From the NCBI GenBank assembly GCA_017962845.1, contig JAGCUN010000035.1, positions 1 through 64,000 on the forward strand: DNA of 64,000 nt, written 5' to 3'. Shown here piece after piece: positions 29,001-37,011 of the stretch. Each line of letters begins with the position of its first letter. Within the stretch, counting starts at the first letter, position 1. Position numbers and translations under genes: made by a program. The notes beneath the pieces are model-generated. The model did no database searches. It saw only the letters and a list, made by a program, of their open reading frames with translations, and had not been told where the DNA came from. This stretch comes from Bacteroidales bacterium. Lineage in GTDB: Bacteria; Bacteroidota; Bacteroidia; Bacteroidales; WCHB1-69.

Positions 29001-31919
29001 CTTTCCGGTATCGACCACAATGACGGTTCCGTCTTTCGGATCGGCGAAGTTGGACGATTTCTTGAAACGCATCTTATAGCCGTCGTTCAACTCAATCTCA
29101 TAGTCGCGGCCCATGAAGAGCTCGATATGCTTGCTTGAGTTGCCGAGGAATCCCTGCTGGTCCATACAGATGTTGTTGGCCAGGAAGGGTACGTAGGCGT
29201 TGTCGCTCTGGGCGGCAAAAATCGCCCAGATGTTCATCAATGCCGTCACGGGCGAGAAATACATGTTGTTGATGGAGAACACCACATTCTTCGAACCTGT
29301 GATCTCCTCATCGGTGATGCTGAGCGGGAAGGTCATCACCTGCGTGGCGACATTCTCACCCACAATGGGTCCTAACAGTCCGCCATATTTCTTGGCATAT
29401 TTCTCACCATATTCTTTGAATTTATCATAATAGCCTTTAACAGTCTCATTCTCACCTAATTTGGAAACCACCGCATTGATGTCGTCGTTGCTCCATTCAT
29501 CCAAATCCAAATCATTGGTTAAGGCCTCAAGGTAGGTGGATGAGTCGGTGGCGGTACTTACAGCCGTTCCCTTCAGGATTTCGTAATCCTTATTGAACTG
29601 CACCGAGTCGAACTTGACCTTCAGACGCACATCCACGCCCAGCGGATGCCAAATCACATATCCGTCACCATTATACACTTTCTTCGCGGTGTCATAGGTG
29701 ACGGTCTGCATCACCAACGGAAATTCGCCCATCTTGAGCTGTACCTTGTTCTCTACCAAGCTGTCCGCCTTCGGCGTGATGATCTCTTTGCTCAGCTTGT
29801 CCAACGCCTTCGGGAAGCACTTGATTTTGTCGTTGATGTCGGCCACAAATTCCGGCGGATCTTTCAACTTAAAGGCGGCGTAGTGCGATTTGCCATTATT
29901 CAATATATTGTAATGAGAAGATGTGTCTCCCATCTGCTTGATTCGCATCTCCAATACGGCCACATACTGTTCTTTGGTCTTCAAGGTGTCGAACAGCACC
30001 GAATCGATGTATTCGGCTTCCGTGATGCTGTCTTTCACATAGAAGAAAGTCTTGACCTCGTAAGGCTTCTTTCCTTTAGGCAGTTTGCCGACGCTAAGTT
30101 TGTAATAGACGGAATCACCGTAATCTACGCCGGTGGCCTTTTTCCAGCGGAAGGAGAAGCTCTCGCGCTTAGTCACCTCCGGGAACTCAGCCTCCACCCA
30201 TGTGGAATCATTCAGCGGTTTGTCGCTGAGGTCCACAGGATAGGTGAACTGCGGCGGACACACCCTGTCGAGTGCGCCACTGTCGATGCCCCAAGCGAAC
30301 ACCAGGTCGGAGACATAATTCTCGGTGCCGAACATCACCTGGTCCACCAGACTGTCGTGGGTGGAGGGCATATTATGGATGTACTCCGTGATGGTGTAAG
30401 TGGTTCTCTGGTTATAGGAATAGAAGCTCTCCGCTTCGAGGTGGAGCACATACTTGTAGCCTTCCTCCAAGGTGTCGGCCCAATGCTGCGCTAAAGTCAT
30501 GGGATGAGGGTCTTCCAAAGTGAGGCTTTGGTCGGGACGGTTGCACTCGATGACTTTGGAGCAGAGGGGCTGCGTGTTCATGGAGTTGGCCACTTCGCCG
30601 CCCACATATTCGTACAGCGAGGCGGTGTATCTCACGCGGAACACGGAGTCGCCGCGCACGGGCATCCACTTCACCTGCAATGAGTCGGACTTGGGCACCT
30701 GGTAGTAGGGATGGTCGCCCCCGATGTAGGTGCTGTAGTGGTCGTCGGCAGGGGTGACTGACGATTCGCTGGGCACTCTGCCAATCAGGGCGTTATAGGT
30801 GCTGTTGTCTTTGCCGGGGGTTACGAGATAGGGGTCGCGGATCTCTTTCAACACCTTTTCGTGGTTGTCGGAAATGGAGAAGGTGGTGTTGCCTTGCAGC
30901 TGTTGGATCACTTCACCTTCGCCCCATACAAAAGCAATCACCTGGCTCTTTCCGCCGTTGCCCAGCTGAACATCCGTCAGCAGGCTGTTTTTGAGCGTGG
31001 CCTGTACTTGCGCGGCATATACATGTCCCCGTTGCAGACTGAAATGGCGGTTGGCTAAGGTGTCGTGAAGGTACGAGGTGCGGTTGCGGTTGTCGATGGT
31101 CGCTATTGTGGCGTTCTGCACGATGGCATCTTGGATATTCTGGTTCTTGTTGACTTCAACAATCTTAAGCGTATAGTTGAAATCGTTGGGCGATAGGCAG
31201 TTGGAAATGACACCCGTCCAAGTAAAGTTGACGGTTCGGGCTAATGGCAGCACCGTATATTGGTCGCTGTTGCGGTTGTCGGAAGATACGCCGCCGCCGC
31301 CCAACAGGTTGTTGGCGGGATTGCTGTTGTTGAGATTGCCCGCGCTGTAGCCGTTCACCGGGGAGGTGAACTCGGGAGCGGAGCCCGAATAGCAGACCAT
31401 GAAGGTATAGCACACCTCCTCGCCCGCCGGCACCGGGTTGGGGTTGTTGTAACCGTCCCAGACATAAGGTCTCATACAGAATCTGTACTGTCCTTCCGGG
31501 AGGGTGAACACATTGTTGACCAACTTGCTGCGGTCCACATTCGTCTCGTAGGCATTGGCATTCAAGTTGCCAATGATCTGGTCGAAATGGGTGCGGTGCA
31601 GCATCACTGGCGTAACCCCGATGGTGATGGGGGTCTGCGGCTGGTACTCCGGCTTCGTATAGACGAAGAAACTCTCGTTGGTGGACGAGAACTCGCAGGA
31701 GAGTGAGATTGTGAAATAGATCTGCTTCTCCTCCGCCGTCGTGTTGATGAGCTGGATGTTGAAATACCGGCCAGGGTCGTCCAGATAGCTGAACCCCGTG
31801 GACGGGAACATTCTCACTTTCGGCGTGATGGTGGTCACGATATCTGTCTGGGCAGACACGCTGAACATCTGGAACAGCATGACCCAAAATAGGACGGAAA
31901 GGATATGTGCTCTTTTCAT
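23061..31919 (-). CDS. Giant exported beta-rich protein of unknown function (2952 aa)
   Basis: A signal peptide (1-23, ending VSAQ) opens a very long frame without interruption. Residues about 25-700 look like serial beta-sandwich modules with intervening FN3-like strands. About 1440-1495 is a hinge of Gly, Ser and Asn, after which the second half begins. Both halves contain a related GGFAYN strand (near 1215 and 1568) inside Gly-rich amphipathic beta segments; the region about 1960-2120 is also strand-rich. These segments recall DUF6603-type large beta proteins, but only weakly. No sorting domain, transmembrane helix or catalytic motif is recognised. It lies between a barrel gene (12-base gap) and an FN3-like gene. 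Confidence 0.75.
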   Translation of the reverse strand: MKRAHILSVLFWVMLFQMFSVSAQTDIVTTITPKVRMFPSTGFSYLDDPGRYFNIQLINTTAEEKQIYFTISLSCEFSSTNESFFVYTKPEYQPQTPITIGVTPVMLHRTHFDQIIGNLNANAYETNVDRSKLVNNVFTLPEGQYRFCMRPYVWDGYNNPNPVPAGEEVCYTFMVCYSGSAPEFTSPVNGYSAGNLNNSNPANNLLGGGGVSSDNRNSDQYTVLPLARTVNFTWTGVISNCLSPNDFNYTLKIVEVNKNQNIQDAIVQNATIATIDNRNRTSYLHDTLANRHFSLQRGHVYAAQVQATLKNSLLTDVQLGNGGKSQVIAFVWGEGEVIQQLQGNTTFSISDNHEKVLKEIRDPYLVTPGKDNSTYNALIGRVPSESSVTPADDHYSTYIGGDHPYYQVPKSDSLQVKWMPVRGDSVFRVRYTASLYEYVGGEVANSMNTQPLCSKVIECNRPDQSLTLEDPHPMTLAQHWADTLEEGYKYVLHLEAESFYSYNQRTTYTITEYIHNMPSTHDSLVDQVMFGTENYVSDLVFAWGIDSGALDRVCPPQFTYPVDLSDKPLNDSTWVEAEFPEVTKRESFSFRWKKATGVDYGDSVYYKLSVGKLPKGKKPYEVKTFFYVKDSITEAEYIDSVLFDTLKTKEQYVAVLEMRIKQMGDTSSHYNILNNGKSHYAAFKLKDPPEFVADINDKIKCFPKALDKLSKEIITPKADSLVENKVQLKMGEFPLVMQTVTYDTAKKVYNGDGYVIWHPLGVDVRLKVKFDSVQFNKDYEILKGTAVSTATDSSTYLEALTNDLDLDEWSNDDINAVVSKLGENETVKGYYDKFKEYGEKYAKKYGGLLGPIVGENVATQVMTFPLSITDEEITGSKNVVFSINNMYFSPVTALMNIWAIFAAQSDNAYVPFLANNICMDQQGFLGNSSKHIELFMGRDYEIELNDGYKMRFKKSSNFADPKDGTVIVVDTGKLSFMMAEIQFDMNSNDVMGIEKDGTPRKGKVVQATLLAKIKDWDDWIAKITMDPFAIAGCDRFTFVPTGKGIFYDHSSTESPKEVAIDGEYLLGDEAKPKPNENEEQKKERQKKIAKATKEWQGFYWDELQVFLSDEISNTFTDQEQPKDSVVSYTYGINGTIKDSVHYCYPGSRINFGAKGLIIDKYGFTAELFARDIFKADTKSGGGWAFSLDTISVKFLKNKYKAGIIKGGFGIPLFSGGFAYNCSIGCDSLEFSINAVEDTLKLDMWLASVDFDPKSSYFRIKKIYKENGTRIDLTMNGKINVAFDKIGIPVNCALAKFEHMGMRNWQSGKSDASIDKFEFDIGDWSFASPQKTLGGMPSNGAGEQVADKGNEPIGSVSFAGFTFSLTKFDPIVTFEKSDLKLGFKVGGQIKFATEGTDLGASCGFSVWGIVEPTNHFHVKKVDAKLESITLDNIDFDVFKLNGVLDFFSSTGSGSSGSGSSGNGGGNGGGGNNGGGGNNGGGGNNGGGSGHGGGVNSLSGLAISGGAMGDGFGGSLEVTIMSKVTLSMSAGFGTKKDSKGTYTWWYFDGACKFPGGIPLGAVSINGFSGGFAYNMKATKSLSDPSYSAINLLKTADKNTNDKTVKASGMEFTPERNSWVANAGISLVLTGAENTMNADGLVSLRISNKHFSGVFIDANAYVMSKMDKTKTPGDGSNNSSPLVRAKAIMGYERTDVYDYFRLSISVKADINLSKLLEGASSTVLGSTLSGVHGGSSLLTSSNVTKALNALTGKSGLGSHGASERDAAAEASTSGNSGKPSFSLTASIPIDFELKHYRKKDGNHKANSTDWYFAIGKPKYEERVQLKSKLDMVVCSAEAEFTFYMQTGNAFAYQMPPLSNELKKFFGLEDDDKKMDTDDEGVKNARKLKSTDWLAIDKGGGFCMGSTFHAKLSLDFFLYVHVTADLGFDVALLDVSGTGCPGHSQIGKNNFYALGRVYAALQGDVGLKINLGFWKGEFSLFSAGIGALLQGGGPNPSYAYGMLRFKINLLGGLLKFSTSIDFKVGDVCVPGAGDPLANVKLFQNVTPGFETEAAAKTKSNLQSPLQVGRIISNMPWDKEVYLADNDGKNARKFYFTLIDKNIKYQIKTNENGSYSNTNTIQSLKFTASRDDANAMFFETNEGGLVEDCYNKLYLQARGFEWRTKVPSKELSKIDNGAGKDYPYYVSGPNKGTMKSTCNGYDWYDPTFIDDKNNKKIVRQYKKDSTFYFKTKALGYGLENQVVYSWPYNGDRMFPTKEYVHSGSGSNATPYAMLYLYRRKDDLFDKTRLSNNGKQLKIFLLTYSGEMGNPVECSYTYYPDATVPYVKVQLPKNQYGGSGFGPHKLTFLVVEKNAYQNAMNAANNALTEKKKEYSQRISNATYTQAQNAHSSNQQSARGGGKPKINIKNQQLEEIYDSKVDYGKDSMTYYRTQMKSSYKVAASVGDCVYEWTWWADFNYQTYSELAARRLSMGCYTYGKDPANYDYLVDDLRNGTVNVGSSSITVKFSSWRSYWIFLPYDPQDAKRYNTSCTMPPRFFLALNNGGDPNLNTMHRNYFQQFIDMERDFKQTPLLEVRHTDDKGEVDYSKTGKSTVTDYYLKNELKSILAKGFVANYSSSFSRIDLRIKGGTQYTQCAANGYHPTTVDVPCLLDFSSNQELLPMDDKYFDPEYTSRLSLGQGDGTYRITITDYATHAIVNDIKMFHDFMQLNQQHGQKFNQRGWSHKVDYFKDYYSSKYKNAKFSHPSFPFDIPEIYIVTHYMTALDDIWLGEQSSYYTPKGDYLHFYNKNMDFARVSDLQLKDRLWAKYWWSADGQCLDREGYGFDRDFYFEKNSTKYYDCRNNQANKGEHKYYSTKSSMLGFWYNNNMYNNISKTMRNNVCIYYMSSEFANFESNLMKIAQAVKLSGNQDSRIFYPNAKITPNNCYYNVNIKNTTIDTKLSKSGVLEIKDSGNAEFGR
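27471..27524 (-). repeat. Three 18-bp tandem repeats coding a Gly/Asn hinge
   Basis: Three copies of an 18-base unit (plus strand GTTGTTGCCGCCGCCGCC; third copy has one change) encode repeated GGGGNN inside the 2952-aa protein. The unit is a multiple of three, so copy-number change would keep the frame and alter hinge length. Confidence 0.85.
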
Positions 31920-31931
31920 AGTATATGAATT

Positions 31932-33830
31932 TTATTTTGTTGACATCTGTTGTTTCTGTAGTTTTTGTGCCTGGCGGGCGAGGCGGTGCTCTGCACGCTC
32001 TTCTTTAGTCATCTTCTTGATAATGCGTGCGGCGAAGGCATAGGAGTAGGCGAGGGTGAAACGGCAGTCAAGGTCGGAATGGACGCGCTGACCGATGATT
32101 TCTCGGTCGCTGAAGTTGCTGATGGAGAAATAGAGGGAGGCAGTGTGCGCGTTCTTGTAGCTGAAGTTGCTGCCGATACTGTTGCTGATAGAGAAGTTGT
32201 TGGCCACTCCATCATCTTTCTGGATGTTGTATCCGAAAGAGCCGTTATAGGAGAGCGTCCAGTTGGTTTTTTCTTTTTTCAAGATTTTATAACGAAGGCC
32301 CAAGTTCAGCGTGTGGGCGTCGTAATGCGCATATTCGGAGCTGGACATCGAGAAGTCGTAACCGCAGTCGAAGCCGAGGCGGATGGCGTCGAAGTCGATG
32401 CCGTAGCCTGCGCCTATGGTGAGGGTCATCACGTTAACACCTCCCACATAGAGTTTGTTGAGGTTTTTGTTCTGTACGAAATTGACATTCAAGTTGATGG
32501 AGTGGGCGTAGGTCTTTTCAAAGCTGACGCAGGGTGATACCGTCAGGGTATGAACTATCTGATTGATTTTCAGACTATCCACCACCTCGTAGGTGCCATT
32601 ATACTGGTCTTGTTTGATGCCGTTGTAGTTGATGCCGAGGTTGAAGTTCTGGCCGATGGTGTTGTTCCAGTTGATGGAGTAGGTGGCCACCTGGTTGGTG
32701 TACATCTGCTTCTTGTTCATGTTGTCGCGCTGGATGTAGCCCACCGCGCTGATGTTGGAGTGCCCTTTGAAGAGTGAGGTGTTGATGACCGCGCCGAGGC
32801 TGTGCGAGTTCTGGTTGAAGTTGGCCGCTCCCAGCGACACGTAGTCGGGCTGGATGAAACGGTAGGTGAGGCTGGCGGTGAAGCCCCTTGCCATGAAATT
32901 CATGGCGGCATCGCCGGCGAAGCGCAGCATGGTGTTGTTTCGGAAGGCGATGAGCCAGTCGGTCCGGTCTAACAGTTTCTGTACCTTTTCATCCTGTCGC
33001 AGTATCTGCGCGAGGGTGTCGCGGGTGTCATGGGTGTAAAGGCTGGCGCCGATGTTGGCGGTGAAGGAGAACCATTTCCTGATGGCGAATCTTCCGGAGA
33101 TGCCCAGGGTGATATTGTCTTGCGGGGGGATGGAGTCGCGCCACTCTTGCGGCAGTGACTTGATGGCGTCTTTCGCCTTCAGGAAGCTGAAATCGATGAA
33201 GTTGCGTTCGTTGCCGGCGCCTACTCTGAAGCCTACGGCATCGCGGCGGTATTGGGGCAGCTCGGCTTCCGGCACGTTGAGGCCGAGCAGTGAGTCGGCC
33301 AGCTGCTGGATGGCGCTGCGGTCGTCGTAGCCCTTGATGCGGGTGGCCTGCTGCAGGTGTCCGCCGAACACGCCCATACGGAACTTCTTGCCCTGGTATT
33401 CCGCACCCACGCCGAGGAAGGTGAGTCCCGAATAGGTGTAGTTGGAAAAGTGCATGCTGCTGTGACCGATGTGGAACTTCCAGTTGCGCCAGGTGGGCAT
33501 GAAGCCGAGGTGGAAGGAGGGAAGCTGCGGGTAGGAGAAGGAGGTGGTGTTGTTGGCAAAATAGAATGAGAAGGGAAGTTGGAAACTATAAAACGAGAGG
33601 TTTATGCTGGCATAGATGTTAGCCGAGAAAGGGGTGCTGCCAGGCTGGTTGGAGTTGTAGGAAACGCCCATGCCGGTACCCACAGTACCGCTGATGGCAA
33701 AAGGATCTGCCGTTTTGATCTGGTTAATTCTGTCACGTATCTGTGCCTGTGCCGCCAATCCTGTAAAAAGCAACAGCAACACAAATGCGTAACGAATGTA
33801 TGGATGTTTTGAATCACACATAGTTAGCAT
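31932..33830 (-). CDS. Predicted outer-membrane beta-barrel protein (first gene of giant-protein operon)
   Basis: The 632-residue protein has a signal peptide (about 1-29, ending LAAQAQ) and then alternating polar/aromatic strands typical of an outer-membrane barrel (FRMGVFGGHLQQA, NFNLGINYNGIKQDQYNGTY, LTIGAGYGIDFDAIRLGFD). It ends in a basic coiled tail of about 25 residues (KKMTKEERAEHRLARQAQK) rather than the terminal aromatic residue of classic barrels. An ATG at 33821 is an alternative start. It may anchor or export the giant protein encoded 12 bases downstream; that is inference from position. Confidence 0.65.
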   Translation of the reverse strand: MLTMCDSKHPYIRYAFVLLLLFTGLAAQAQIRDRINQIKTADPFAISGTVGTGMGVSYNSNQPGSTPFSANIYASINLSFYSFQLPFSFYFANNTTSFSYPQLPSFHLGFMPTWRNWKFHIGHSSMHFSNYTYSGLTFLGVGAEYQGKKFRMGVFGGHLQQATRIKGYDDRSAIQQLADSLLGLNVPEAELPQYRRDAVGFRVGAGNERNFIDFSFLKAKDAIKSLPQEWRDSIPPQDNITLGISGRFAIRKWFSFTANIGASLYTHDTRDTLAQILRQDEKVQKLLDRTDWLIAFRNNTMLRFAGDAAMNFMARGFTASLTYRFIQPDYVSLGAANFNQNSHSLGAVINTSLFKGHSNISAVGYIQRDNMNKKQMYTNQVATYSINWNNTIGQNFNLGINYNGIKQDQYNGTYEVVDSLKINQIVHTLTVSPCVSFEKTYAHSINLNVNFVQNKNLNKLYVGGVNVMTLTIGAGYGIDFDAIRLGFDCGYDFSMSSSEYAHYDAHTLNLGLRYKILKKEKTNWTLSYNGSFGYNIQKDDGVANNFSISNSIGSNFSYKNAHTASLYFSISNFSDREIIGQRVHSDLDCRFTLAYSYAFAARIIKKMTKEERAEHRLARQAQKLQKQQMSTK

Positions 33831-33967
33831 ACTAAAATTGGAAGGGCGCTTGTCACCCTAATTTACCATGCAATAATAATGAAAAAATCAATACGATGGC
33901 CGACTTTTTTTAATAAAATGAGGATGGATAGGGGAGAAGATGTTTTCTTGTGTGTGGCGACTGGTTA

Positions 33968-34001
33968 AAATAAAAAAGCGGCTGTCTGTGGCAGCCGCTT
34001 T
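33968..34001 (-). terminator. Strong intrinsic terminator ending the ribosomal cluster after rpsS
   Basis: Arms AAAGCGGCTG and CAGCCGCTTT pair perfectly over 10 bases around a 7-base loop; the minus strand then has TTTTTTATTTTA. It lies 35 bases after the rpsS stop. Confidence 0.88.
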
Positions 34002-34035
34002 GAATATGTACTGAAGTGTGTAATCGAAGAAAAAA

Positions 34036-34314
34036 TTATTTCTTGCCTTTGTCCTTCTGGCCTGCGTGACCGCGGAAGATGCGGGTCGGGGAGAATTCAC
34101 CCAGACGGTGACCGATCATATTTTCGGTAACGTAAACGGGGATGAATTTGTTGCCGTTGTGAACGGCGATGGTGAGGCCGACGAAGTCGGGGGAAATCAT
34201 GGAAGCGCGTGACCAGGTCTTGATGGTGGTCTTTTTGCCGGAGGCTTGCGCTTCGAGCACTCTCTGTTCCAGTTTATAGTGAATAAACGGTCCTTTTTTT
34301 AATGAACGACTCAT
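34036..34314 (-). CDS. rpsS: Small ribosomal subunit protein uS19
   Basis: The 92-residue protein begins [19 protein letters not shown] and has the uS19 pattern [20 protein letters not shown] and [18 protein letters not shown]. It binds 16S rRNA in the 30S head. It is 17 bases after rplB. It is the last gene before the terminator; in most bacteria rplV and rpsC follow directly. Confidence 0.97.
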   Translation of the reverse strand: MSRSLKKGPFIHYKLEQRVLEAQASGKKTTIKTWSRASMISPDFVGLTIAVHNGNKFIPVYVTENMIGHRLGEFSPTRIFRGHAGQKDKGKK

Positions 34315-34331
34315 AGTGTTATCCCTTTAAA

Positions 34332-35156
34332 TTATTTTTTTCTTCTTTCAATGATGTACTTATTCGAATTCTTCTTCGGATGTCTGGTCTTGTAGCCCTT
34401 AGCCGGTAAGCCCTTGCGTGAGCGCGGGTGACCGCCGGATGCACGACCTTCACCACCACCCATCGGGTGATCGACCGGGTTCATAACCACACCACGGACG
34501 CGCGGACGCCAACCTAACCAGCGGCTTCTACCGGCCTTACCGGAGACTTCGAGGCTGTGGTCGATGTTGGAAACGATACCAACGGTAGCGCGGCATGCGC
34601 ATAGAACCATACGGGTTTCGCCGGAGGGCATGCGGATGACGGCGTACTTGCCTTCGCGTGACATCAGCTGGGCGTGAGCGCCGGCGCTGCGCACCATCTT
34701 GCCACCCTGACCGGGGTTCATCTCGATGTTGTGAATTTCAGTACCGAGCGGGATCTCGCCGAGGGGCAGGCAGTTGCCGAGGTCGGGGCTGACGCCCGAG
34801 CCGGAAACGATCACCTGACCGACCTTCAGGCCGTGGGGAGCCACGATGTAGCGCTTCTCGCCGTCTGCGTAGAACAGCAGGGCGATACGTGCCGAACGAT
34901 TCGGATCGTACTCGATGGAGTGCACGGTTGCCGGAATGTTGTCCTTGTCTCTTCTGAAGTCAATGATACGAAGCATCTTCTTGTGACCGCCGCCGCGGTT
35001 CCGCATCGTCATCTTACCACTATTATTTCTACCACCCGTGCTGGGTCTGGGGCACAATAAACTTTTTTCCGGTTTATCAGTGGTAATGTCGTCGTAAGCG
35101 CTAATCTGTTTGAAGCGCTGCCCCGGAGTTACTGGTTTAAATTTTCTTAATGCCAT
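34332..35156 (-). CDS. rplB: Large ribosomal subunit protein uL2
   Basis: The 274-residue protein has the uL2 signatures [19 protein letters not shown] and, near the end, [18 protein letters not shown] with the conserved histidine loop near the peptidyl-transferase centre. It ends in a basic tail (KYIIERRKK). Gene order and spacing (7 bases after rplW) match the S10 operon. Confidence 0.97.
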   Translation of the reverse strand: MALRKFKPVTPGQRFKQISAYDDITTDKPEKSLLCPRPSTGGRNNSGKMTMRNRGGGHKKMLRIIDFRRDKDNIPATVHSIEYDPNRSARIALLFYADGEKRYIVAPHGLKVGQVIVSGSGVSPDLGNCLPLGEIPLGTEIHNIEMNPGQGGKMVRSAGAHAQLMSREGKYAVIRMPSGETRMVLCACRATVGIVSNIDHSLEVSGKAGRSRWLGWRPRVRGVVMNPVDHPMGGGEGRASGGHPRSRKGLPAKGYKTRHPKKNSNKYIIERRKK

Positions 35157-35163
35157 ATCTCAA

Positions 35164-35454
35164 TTAAATATTGCTGTAAAAATCAATTTTGTCGTCTTTT
35201 GCAAGGAAGACGGTGGCTTTCTTTAAGGTGGACTTCTGACCTTCGATCATGCCGGCCTTGGTGTAGCGGGAAGCGTCCTTGCCGCGCTGTACCATGGTGT
35301 TCACTCTCACGACCTTCACGCCGTAGATGGCTTCCACATCGTGTTTGATCTGGGTCTTGGTTGCCGATCTTTCCACAATGAAACCGTAGCGGTTGAACTT
35401 CTCAGCCTCAGCCGTACGTTTCTCGCTGATGATGGGTTTTATTAATACGCTCAT
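35164..35454 (-). CDS. rplW: Large ribosomal subunit protein uL23
   Basis: The 96-residue protein starts MSVLIKPIISEKRTAEAEKF and has YGFIVERSATKTQIKHDVEA and VVRVNTMVQRGK. uL23 sits at the exit tunnel and docks trigger factor and SRP. It lies 26 bases after rplD. Confidence 0.95.
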   Translation of the reverse strand: MSVLIKPIISEKRTAEAEKFNRYGFIVERSATKTQIKHDVEAIYGVKVVRVNTMVQRGKDASRYTKAGMIEGQKSTLKKATVFLAKDDKIDFYSNI

Positions 35455-35480
35455 TGTTTCTAAATTTTGATGTTAATGAA

Positions 35481-36110
35481 TTATTCGCCGAGCATTTTGT
35501 TGAGATCGGCAATGCTGTTCTCGCAGATGATGAGGTTGGTGGCGTTGAGCACATCGTAGGTGTTGGCGTCAGAAGCTCTCATCACTTTGGCGCGCTGCAG
35601 GTTGCGGCTGGAGAGGTAAACATTGGTGTTGCTGCTGTTGACGAGGGTCAAAGTCTTGGCATCCTGGAGGTTGAAGCTCTTGAGGATGTTGACGAAGGCC
35701 TTGGTCTTGGGAGCATCGAATGCGAAATCCTCAACGACCGTAATCTTGTTCTCCTTTGCCTTGTAGGTGAAGGCGGAGAAGCGGGCGAGGCGTTTTACTT
35801 TCTTGTTCAGCTTGAAGCTATAGTCTCTCGGATGAGGACCGAAAGCGGTGGCACCGCCGCGGATGGTGGGAGACTTGATACCGCCGGCACGTGCGCCGCC
35901 AGTACCTTTCTGACGTTTCAGCTTGCGGGTGCTACCCGATACGGTGGCTCTGTCAAGCGTGTTGTGGGTTCCCTGGCGCTTGTTGGCCATGATGTTCTTG
36001 ACATCCAACCAGATTGCGTGGTCGTTCGGTTCAACATTAAAGATTCTGTCGTCTAATGTGACCGTTTTGGCAGTCTCACTGCCGTCGATTTTATAAACTT
36101 TTAACTCCAT
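35481..36110 (-). CDS. rplD: Large ribosomal subunit protein uL4
   Basis: The 209-residue protein has the uL4 signature region [19 protein letters not shown] and [15 protein letters not shown]. Its start overlaps the rplC stop by 10 bases. In enterobacteria L4 represses its own operon through the leader; the rplC leader here (about 130 bases) could be tested for that, but I see no recognisable binding structure. Confidence 0.95.
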   Translation of the reverse strand: MELKVYKIDGSETAKTVTLDDRIFNVEPNDHAIWLDVKNIMANKRQGTHNTLDRATVSGSTRKLKRQKGTGGARAGGIKSPTIRGGATAFGPHPRDYSFKLNKKVKRLARFSAFTYKAKENKITVVEDFAFDAPKTKAFVNILKSFNLQDAKTLTLVNSSNTNVYLSSRNLQRAKVMRASDANTYDVLNATNLIICENSIADLNKMLGE

Positions 36111-36730
36111 CTTTCAATAATTAAATATGAACCATTGGGTCCCGGAACAGAACCTTTAACTACAAGCATATTTTTCTCCTTCACGACTTTGAGGATGCGG
36201 AGGTTGGCGACCTTCACCTTGACGTGACCGGTCTGGCCTGCCATGCGCATGCCGGGGAGAACTCTTGACGGGTATGAGGATGCACCCATGGAACCGGGGG
36301 CTCTCAGACGGTTGTGCTGGCCGTGCGTGGCATCGCCCACACCACCGAATCCGTGACGTTTCACAACGCCCTGGAAACCTTTACCTTTGGAGAGGCCGCT
36401 GACATCCACGAACTCGCCTTCCTCGAAGACGGTGACATCCAGCACCTCACCGAAGCTCTTCTTGTGGCCTTCCTCGAAACGGGTGAACTCGCGCACGATT
36501 TTCTTCGGCGTGGTGTTCGCCTTGGCGAAATGACCCTTCAAAGGCTTGGGGGTGTTCTTCTCTTTTCTCTCGTCGTATCCCAATTGGATAGCACTGTAAC
36601 CGTCCTTCTCGACGGTCTTGACTTGCGTTACGACGCAAGGACCAGCCTCTATCACTGTGCACGGCACACACTTGCCGGAGGCATCGTAGATGCTAGTCAT
36701 TCCAATTTTTTTTCCTATTAATCCTGACAT
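36101..36730 (-). CDS. rplC: Large ribosomal subunit protein uL3
   Basis: The 209-residue protein starts [19 protein letters not shown] and carries the central [15 protein letters not shown] and [19 protein letters not shown] segments. It is the first gene of the cluster in this window. rpsJ (uS10), its usual upstream neighbour, is missing; a promoter-like box and a divergent unrelated gene are found instead. Confidence 0.96.
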   Translation of the reverse strand: MSGLIGKKIGMTSIYDASGKCVPCTVIEAGPCVVTQVKTVEKDGYSAIQLGYDERKEKNTPKPLKGHFAKANTTPKKIVREFTRFEEGHKKSFGEVLDVTVFEEGEFVDVSGLSKGKGFQGVVKRHGFGGVGDATHGQHNRLRAPGSMGASSYPSRVLPGMRMAGQTGHVKVKVANLRILKVVKEKNMLVVKGSVPGPNGSYLIIERWS

Positions 36731-36862
36731 TTTTAAATAGATTTGGTAATAAATTCAACGCCATCTACGCAAAATATCACCACCACACTATTTTACAACA
36801 CTCTGACACAGAAAGAGTTATTGTGCCATAACGCGGCTTCATACTCTACGCAAATGAGCTGG

Positions 36863-36870
36863 CAAATATA
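36863..36870 (-). promoter_or_regulatory. Putative -7 box for the rplC-rpsS cluster
   Basis: The minus strand reads TATATTTG (TAnnTTTG), 133 bases before the rplC start. A partial -33 (ATTG) lies about 17 bases upstream. The long leader could hold autoregulation by uL4. Confidence 0.5.
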
Positions 36871-36954
36871 CGATTTTTTCTTTTACACAATATTTTGTTG
36901 AAAAAAATATTCCGAAAATTTTCCAACAGCGTGCTGTGAATGCCCCGAAGTGCG

Positions 36955-36962
36955 TATATTTG
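36955..36962 (+). promoter_or_regulatory. Putative -7 box for the beta-helix gene
   Basis: TATATTTG lies 49 bases before the ATG at 37012. It sits inside the longer ORF that begins at 36940, which argues for the downstream start. Confidence 0.45.
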
Positions 36963-37011
36963 CACCCTGTTTCCCCCGCAAACGGGTTTTCGTTTTTTAT
37001 TATGGTTACCA

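Noticed and set aside
36940..37011. Upstream start for the beta-helix gene
   Set aside because: The -7 box at 36955-36962 lies inside this extension, and the downstream ATG begins a proper signal peptide.
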